The translations under genes were made by a program, and so were the position numbers. Below, one piece after another: positions 59,584 to 64,000 of a stretch of 64,000 nt of DNA; within the stretch, counting starts at the first letter, position 1, and every line of letters begins with the position of its first letter. Under the pieces are notes generated by a model. That model saw only the letters and a list, made by a program, of their open reading frames with translations, was not told where the DNA came from and made no database searches. Source of the stretch: Mycobacterium gallinarum (GTDB taxonomy: Bacteria > Actinomycetota > Actinomycetes > Mycobacteriales > Mycobacteriaceae); assembly GCF_010726765.1 (NCBI RefSeq), contig NZ_AP022601.1, positions 3,782,001 to 3,846,000 on the forward strand. Direction: 5' to 3'.

Positions 59584-60207
59584 ATGCGATCCAGATCCAC
59601 CGCGGCCTTGGCAGCGTTGATGTGCGTGGCAGCGATCGGGTGTGACTCATCCGGCACTGGCCCCGCCGGTACCGTTCCGAGCCTGCCTGCGTCAACGACC
59701 CCATCGTCGTCGGCCGCTCCGACCACGACGAAGACGAATGAACAGGCCGACTACAGCCGATTGCTGCTCCAGCCAGGCGACCTCAGCGACGACGAGGACA
59801 TGTTCACCGAGCAGTCGAGCACACCGTCCGGTCCGGACGGACTGCCCGGTGCCAGTGCGTTGTTCGTCAACCAGGACGACACCAGGGCCATCTCCGACAC
59901 CATCGTGATCTATGCGGATGCCGAGACGGCCGCCGACACCCTGAAGGCGGCGCTGCCCACCATCGGCTCCACGATCACCGGCGCCGCCACCCGTCCGGCG
60001 CCGGTCGGCAGCAATGGCACGATGGCCGTCGGCACGTCGGCGGACGGCAGTAAGGCCACCACACTGCTGCTGTTCAACGAGGGCCCGGCGTTGGTACGTC
60101 TGGAGTTCCAGAGCGCTCCGGGTGACGTCACCACTGACCAGTTCGTCATCAACATCGGCAAGATGCAGCAGATCGCACTGCGAACCGGGTTGGCGCCGGC
60201 CGGTTAG
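59584..60207 (+). CDS. Lipoprotein of unknown function
   Basis: A 207-residue lipoprotein: MRSRSTAALAALMCVAAIGC gives lipobox AIGC (Cys20), followed by a Ser/Pro/Thr-rich linker and a globular domain (LLLQPGDLSDDEDMFTEQS, ALFVNQDDTRAISDTIVIYA). GGTGGAGG precedes ATG 59584. It is anchored outside the membrane. It overlaps the convergent MOSC gene by 4 nt. No family function is recognised. Confidence 0.78.
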   Translation: MRSRSTAALAALMCVAAIGCDSSGTGPAGTVPSLPASTTPSSSAAPTTTKTNEQADYSRLLLQPGDLSDDEDMFTEQSSTPSGPDGLPGASALFVNQDDTRAISDTIVIYADAETAADTLKAALPTIGSTITGAATRPAPVGSNGTMAVGTSADGSKATTLLLFNEGPALVRLEFQSAPGDVTTDQFVINIGKMQQIALRTGLAPAG

Positions 60208-61190
60208 CGCCCGAGTCGTTCCATGGCCGACGTCGCCACGCCGAACGCGAACCGCTTCGCACGGCGGGCGGCATCGGCGAGCACACGATTCCTGCTCTCC
60301 TTCAGCGTCGCCTCGTCACCGACGCTGACCGGACCGCCGACGTTCACCCAGCAATAGGTCCCCAGGCAGCGTCCGGCCCGGGACGCGACCGCCTTGGTGA
60401 TTCGGCGGTCGACCTCGAGGCCGGGTTGCGCACGACTCGGCACGACGCACCGGATGGTCGGCATCGTCACCGCGAGCACGGCCCCGCCGAGCGAGAGGCG
60501 TCCGCCGGTCCACTGCGACTCGGGCAGCCCGTCCTCGGGATTGGCGACTGTGAGCAGGATGTTGGGGCGGAAGCGGCGCACATCGACGGCGTCGGGGTCA
60601 CCACCGAGTTCGGCGCCGATGGTCGCCAGGCTCGTTTTGGTCATGACATGGACGGGCGCCAAGTCGACGAACATGCCCGGCGGCGTCGAGTACCTGCCCA
60701 GCAAAGTCAGGTCGGTGACCCGGAGCATCGACATGTCCGGGAACTTCTCACCTTCGGCGATCCCGAAGTCCTTGCGCAGCGCGGCGATCGACATGTTCTC
60801 GCGCTCGTCGCGGCTCAGCTTGTGCAGCGAAGTGTCGTCGGCGGGTGGCAGTGCGGTCAGACGGACATCGCGATCGGCCAGTTCGGAGAGCTTCTTGTGC
60901 ACATCGGGGTCGCTGCTGGAGCACACACTGCCGTCGGGGAAGGTGATCTGGACCTCGGGCGCATTACCTGGGCCGGCGTCGGCACCGACCGGATGCGCAT
61001 AGCGAGCCGTTGCACCGAGCAGGGCAGGGATGCGCCTGGCCGTCGCGGTGACGTCGCGTTCGAGGTCGCGAACCGCCCACAACCGGTCGCCGCGCAGACC
61101 GCGGGCGCCGATGTCGATTTGTTCGAGCTGCTCGCCGCCGAGGGACTTCACCGGGTAGCGCCACAGCGCTGTGACCTGACCGAACGACAT
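60204..61190 (-). CDS. MOSC-domain protein
   Basis: A 328-residue protein with an N-terminal MOSC beta-barrel (VTALWRYPVKSLGGEQLEQI, GLRGDRLWAV) and a C-terminal MOSC domain (FVDLAPVHVMTKTSL, RRFRPNILL) with the conserved Cys in IRCVVPSRAQPGL. MOSC proteins handle sulfur or molybdenum-cofactor-linked sulfur, for example mARC-like N-hydroxylated-compound reductases. It is 16 nt downstream of the carbonic-anhydrase-like gene on the same strand. Confidence 0.85.
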   Translation of the reverse strand: MSFGQVTALWRYPVKSLGGEQLEQIDIGARGLRGDRLWAVRDLERDVTATARRIPALLGATARYAHPVGADAGPGNAPEVQITFPDGSVCSSSDPDVHKKLSELADRDVRLTALPPADDTSLHKLSRDERENMSIAALRKDFGIAEGEKFPDMSMLRVTDLTLLGRYSTPPGMFVDLAPVHVMTKTSLATIGAELGGDPDAVDVRRFRPNILLTVANPEDGLPESQWTGGRLSLGGAVLAVTMPTIRCVVPSRAQPGLEVDRRITKAVASRAGRCLGTYCWVNVGGPVSVGDEATLKESRNRVLADAARRAKRFAFGVATSAMERLGR

Positions 61191-61206
61191 GCGGCTACGG
61201 TACGCG

Positions 61207-61737
61207 CTACTCGGGGATGAGCTGCAGCCCCGCGATGTAGCGACGGGCCAGATCCTGATAAGCGCCGGGATTGGTCTTCACCCACATCTCCGCGCCGGTC
61301 CCCGCCACGGGTCCGCGGACCTTCGCCGGCGCTCCGGTCACCACCACCTCGTCGGGGATCTTGGTGCCGCCGATGACCAGCGAATGCGCCGCGATCAGGC
61401 TGCGTGCGCCGATGACCGCGCCGTCGAGCACCGTGCAGTGGTTGGCCAGCACGGCCTGGGCGCCTATGTGCACGCCATGCACCACGCACCCGTGCGCGAC
61501 CGTCGCACCGGGTCCGACGTCGACCGGGATGCCCGGTGGGGCGTGCAGCACACAACAGTCCTGCACGTTCGCGCCCTCGCGGACGACGATCGGGGCGAAA
61601 TCCGCCCGTAGTACCGCGTTGAACCACACCGAAGCACCCGCCTCCACATGCACGTCACCGACCAGAGTGGCGGTCGGAGCGACGAAAGCACTGGGATCGA
61701 CGATCGGTGATCGCCCCTCGAACGAGTACAACGGCAT
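61207..61737 (-). CDS. Gamma-class carbonic anhydrase-like protein (Rv3525c-like)
   Basis: A 176-residue left-handed beta-helix protein with hexapeptide repeats (VGDVHVEAGASVWFNAVLR). The zinc-binding histidines are seen in VLHAPPG and VAHGCVVHG. Rv3525c of M. tuberculosis occupies the same place next to kshA. It may hydrate CO2 or, like many members, have lost activity. It diverges from kshA; the KstR box lies between the two starts. Confidence 0.87.
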   Translation of the reverse strand: MPLYSFEGRSPIVDPSAFVAPTATLVGDVHVEAGASVWFNAVLRADFAPIVVREGANVQDCCVLHAPPGIPVDVGPGATVAHGCVVHGVHIGAQAVLANHCTVLDGAVIGARSLIAAHSLVIGGTKIPDEVVVTGAPAKVRGPVAGTGAEMWVKTNPGAYQDLARRYIAGLQLIPE

Positions 61738-61824
61738 TGTCTAGATATACCGCAGTTGTCTCGCGATAGTGCCCGCGCGAAAAAGCAGGTAGATGCGTTT
61801 GATTGCGCGGCCGCAGGGAAAAAC

Positions 61825-61838
61825 TGTAACGTGTTCTA
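61825..61838. promoter_or_regulatory. KstR-type box upstream of kshA
   Basis: TGTAACGTGTTCTA fits TnnAACnnGTTnnA. It lies 30 bp upstream of the kshA start. Confidence 0.84.
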
Positions 61839-61867
61839 GTTAGAGCCACAGAAACGGGAGGCCCACC

Positions 61868-63034
61868 GTGACTACCGAAACAGCAGCCGTCCGCGAAATC
61901 GACACCGGGGCGCTCCCCGACCGGTTCGCGCGCGGTTGGCACTGCCTCGGTCCTGTGAAGGACTACCTCGACGGCAAGCCGCACGGTGTGGAGATCTTCG
62001 GCACCATGCTCGTGGTCTTCGCCGACTCCAACGGCGACCTCAAGGTGCTGGACGGCTACTGCCGGCACATGGGCGGCAACCTGGCGCAGGGCACGATCAA
62101 GGGCGACGAGATCGCCTGCCCGTTCCACGACTGGCGCTGGGGTGGCGACGGCAAGTGCAAGCTGGTGCCCTACGCCAAGCGCACCCCCCGGCTGGCCCGC
62201 ACCAAGGCCTGGCACACCGACGTCCGCGGTGGTCTGCTGTTCGTCTGGCACGACCACGAGGGCAACCCACCTCAAGAAGAGGTGCGCATCCCCGACATCC
62301 CGGAGTTCGCCGACGACGGGTGGACCGACTGGCGGTGGAACACGATGCTCATCGAGGGCAGCAACTGCCGCGAGATCATCGACAACGTCACCGACATGGC
62401 GCACTTCTTCTACATCCACTTCGGCCTGCCGACGTACTTCAAGAATGTCTTCGAGGGCCACATCGCGTCGCAGTACCTGCACAACGTGGGCAGGCCCGAC
62501 GTCAGCGATCTGGGCACCTCCTACGGTGAGGCGCACCTGGATTCGGAGGCGTCCTACTTCGGGCCGTCATTCATGATCAACTGGTTGCACAACAACTACG
62601 GCGGGTTCAAGGCCGAGTCGATCCTGATCAACTGCCACTACCCGGTCACCCAGGACTCGTTCGTGCTGCAGTGGGGTGTCATCGTCGAGAAGCCCAAGGG
62701 CCTGGACGAGGCGACCACCGACAAGCTCGCGCGGGTGTTCACCGAGGGCGTCAGCAAGGGCTTTCTGCAGGACGTCGAGATCTGGAAGCACAAGACGCGC
62801 ATCGACAACCCGCTGCTCGTCGAGGAGGACGGCGCGGTCTACCAGATGCGCCGCTGGTATCAGCAGTTCTATGTCGACGTCGCCGACGTGACTCCCGACA
62901 TGACCGACCGCTTCGAGATCGAGGTCGACACCACGGTGGCCAACGAGAAGTGGCATGTCGAGGTCGAGGAGAACCTCAAGACTCAGGCCAAGGAGCAGGA
63001 CGAGAATGAAAAGGCAGAGCACGCGAGCTCATGA
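61868..63034 (+). CDS. kshA: 3-ketosteroid 9-alpha-hydroxylase oxygenase KshA
   Basis: A 388-residue Rieske oxygenase, the ring-hydroxylating part of the KshAB enzyme that starts opening of ring B of androstadienedione-type intermediates. Rieske ligands: Cys65-x-His67 in CRHMGGN and Cys84-x2-His87 in ACPFHDW. Mononuclear iron ligands: His179 and His184 in DMAHFFYIHFG. GTG 61868 follows GGGAGG. The reductase KshB is not in the window. Its stop overlaps the next gene (ATGA). Confidence 0.95.
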   Translation: MTTETAAVREIDTGALPDRFARGWHCLGPVKDYLDGKPHGVEIFGTMLVVFADSNGDLKVLDGYCRHMGGNLAQGTIKGDEIACPFHDWRWGGDGKCKLVPYAKRTPRLARTKAWHTDVRGGLLFVWHDHEGNPPQEEVRIPDIPEFADDGWTDWRWNTMLIEGSNCREIIDNVTDMAHFFYIHFGLPTYFKNVFEGHIASQYLHNVGRPDVSDLGTSYGEAHLDSEASYFGPSFMINWLHNNYGGFKAESILINCHYPVTQDSFVLQWGVIVEKPKGLDEATTDKLARVFTEGVSKGFLQDVEIWKHKTRIDNPLLVEEDGAVYQMRRWYQQFYVDVADVTPDMTDRFEIEVDTTVANEKWHVEVEENLKTQAKEQDENEKAEHASS

Positions 63035-63525
63035 CCCCGCGTGAGGACGCCCCTGACTCCGGTCAGATTGTCGGCCCCGCCGACGTCGACCAGCTAGCCA
63101 GGTCGATGCTGCTTCTGCACGGCGTTCATGACGACGACCACGCGCACGGCGAGGCCGGGGGTCCGAAGGAAACGGGCGCTCGAAGTTGGTCCAAGGCACC
63201 GGCTTTCGGCGACGACCGGGCCGAGGCACTTCGGGAGGCCACCGCACGCGACCGTGAGCGTTACCTGAGATCGGGGCTGGTTTCGGTCGACTGCCGGTTC
63301 TGCCACGTGGCGGTCGAGGTGAAGAAGCTCGGTCCCGCGCAGACGTCGGTGCAGTGGAACTCCGAGGCAACCCGGCGCTGCGCGTACTTCAACGAGATCC
63401 GGGAGGCCGGCGGCGATCCGGCACGGGAGCGGTCCTGTCCCAAGCTCGCGGGCAGTATCAAACACGCTGTGGTCGAGGGCTGTCTGGAGGAGATGTCGAC
63501 GGCGCCCTCGCCCGGCGACGGCTAG
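63031..63525 (+). CDS. Conserved hypothetical protein (Rv3527-like)
   Basis: A 164-residue protein overlapping kshA by 4 nt, so coexpressed. It has a variable acidic/His-rich N-terminus (HGVHDDDHAHGE) and a conserved C-terminal part with DCRFCHV (C-x2-C) and further cysteines at ATRRCAYFNEI, RERSCPK and EGCLEEM, which could bind a metal. Rv3527 follows kshA in M. tuberculosis. The link with KshA is by context only; function unknown. Confidence 0.8.
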   Translation: MTPREDAPDSGQIVGPADVDQLARSMLLLHGVHDDDHAHGEAGGPKETGARSWSKAPAFGDDRAEALREATARDRERYLRSGLVSVDCRFCHVAVEVKKLGPAQTSVQWNSEATRRCAYFNEIREAGGDPARERSCPKLAGSIKHAVVEGCLEEMSTAPSPGDG

Positions 63526-63533
63526 CTTCTACC

Positions 63534-64000
63534 ATGGCGGCGCGGTGGTCGGTGCTTCTGCTCGCACTCGCACTGGTTCCGGGCTGCACCGAAGTCGTTG
63601 ACACCCCACCGAAGGCCGCTCCGCCGGTGGCTCCTATCACCGCCGGGCAGGTCAAGGACCTGCTGAGCCCCAAAGTCGAGAAGTACGACGGGAATCTGTT
63701 CTCCACCGTCGAACCCAGCGAGTGCAGCGGCGTCGCCAAAGAGGTGGATCCGCCGTTCATCTTCGACCACGATCCGGCTGCGACCGACGGCGGGCACTGG
63801 ATGGTCGACGACGTCGGCCGCCAGGTGTACATCGAGGAGATGGTCGGCGTGTATCGGGCAGACTACGACGCGAAGAATGCACTGGCGCAGGCGAAGCAGA
63901 CGCTGCAGTCGTGCGTAAACACTCCGTTCACCGTCACCGATATGAAGGGCCGCGTCTACGACTTCACACTGCAGCCCCTGACGACATCCAGCTCGCCCAA
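63534..64000 (+). CDS. Lipoprotein with PknH-type sensor domain, 3' truncated
   Basis: ATG 63534 begins MAARWSVLLLALALVPGC, with lipobox VPGC (Cys18). The exported domain that follows, with VEPSECSGVAKEVDPPFIF, YIEEMVGVYRADYDAKNALA and a second cysteine in LQSCVNTPF, matches the PknH-like extracellular sensor family in which two disulfides are usual. The gene runs past the window edge, so the C-terminus is unknown. It is 8 nt downstream of the Rv3527-like gene and may be in the kshA operon. Confidence 0.78.
   Translation, partial: MAARWSVLLLALALVPGCTEVVDTPPKAAPPVAPITAGQVKDLLSPKVEKYDGNLFSTVEPSECSGVAKEVDPPFIFDHDPAATDGGHWMVDDVGRQVYIEEMVGVYRADYDAKNALAQAKQTLQSCVNTPFTVTDMKGRVYDFTLQPLTTSSSP

Noticed and set aside
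1..64000. CRISPR arrays, tRNA/rRNA genes, insertion sequences, prophage genes
   Set aside because: No spaced direct repeats, cloverleaf or rRNA-like sequence, transposase or phage structural protein was recognised on either strand.

Overview
The window is high-GC actinobacterial DNA. The gene order and the proteins point to a fast-growing, environmental Mycobacterium/Mycolicibacterium. The evidence is a complete mce4 steroid-import operon (yrbE4A-yrbE4B-mce4A to mce4F plus two Mce-associated genes) next to otsA, flanked by cholesterol side-chain genes in almost the M. tuberculosis order: hsd4A-fdxD | fadE26-fadE27-fadD17, then fadD19 | echA19, cyp142, a DUF35-like gene-ltp4-ltp3, and kshA. 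No rRNA, tRNA, CRISPR array, insertion sequence or prophage was found.

Left part (1-18.8 kb): small exported proteins, a cupin protein, a dehydrogenase/CMD pair, a DUF4393-DUF445 pair, a TetR regulator facing a P450-SDR operon, a cutinase, an MDR oxidoreductase, a glycosyltransferase-glucosidase operon, an MFS transporter, a DKNYY lipoprotein, a VanX-type peptidase, a second P450, an XdhC-like protein and a second beta-hydroxyacid dehydrogenase. This is accessory metabolism arranged in short operons.

Middle (18.8-39.7 kb): an SDR behind a perfect KstR-type palindrome, an atypical crotonase, a tandem array of three related cysteine-containing exported proteins, a 54-aa ORF and otsA, then the mce4 operon read leftwards. 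A KstR-box leader separates it from hsd4A-fdxD. Divergent fadE26-fadE27-fadD17 follows. Together these import sterols (Mce4), start shortening the side chain (FadD17, FadE26/27) and oxidise ring or side-chain hydroxyls (Hsd4A), with FdxD as a probable P450 electron donor.

Interval 39.7-49.2 kb: between fadD17 and fadD19, where M. tuberculosis carries PE_PGRS genes, lie unrelated genes (TetR-glycosyltransferase, TRIC channel, Gre-domain protein, D-amino-acid-dehydrogenase-like protein with a PucR regulator, pseudogene debris, an LpqN-like lipoprotein, a hydrolase and a nitronate-monooxygenase-like protein). This looks like a variable insertion site inside the steroid island.

Right part (49.2-64 kb): the second steroid block. 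FadD19 and EchA19 diverge from one KstR box. CYP142 oxidises the sterol tail. An F420/flavin-type oxidoreductase diverges from a KstR-controlled operon of a DUF35-like protein, Ltp4, Ltp3, a second LLM oxidoreductase and an NTF2-like protein. KshA (the 9-alpha-hydroxylase oxygenase that leads to ring B opening) has its own KstR box. Six good matches to the KstR consensus TnnAACnnGTTnnA tie most of this DNA into one cholesterol-induced regulon; a seventh site departs from it at one position.
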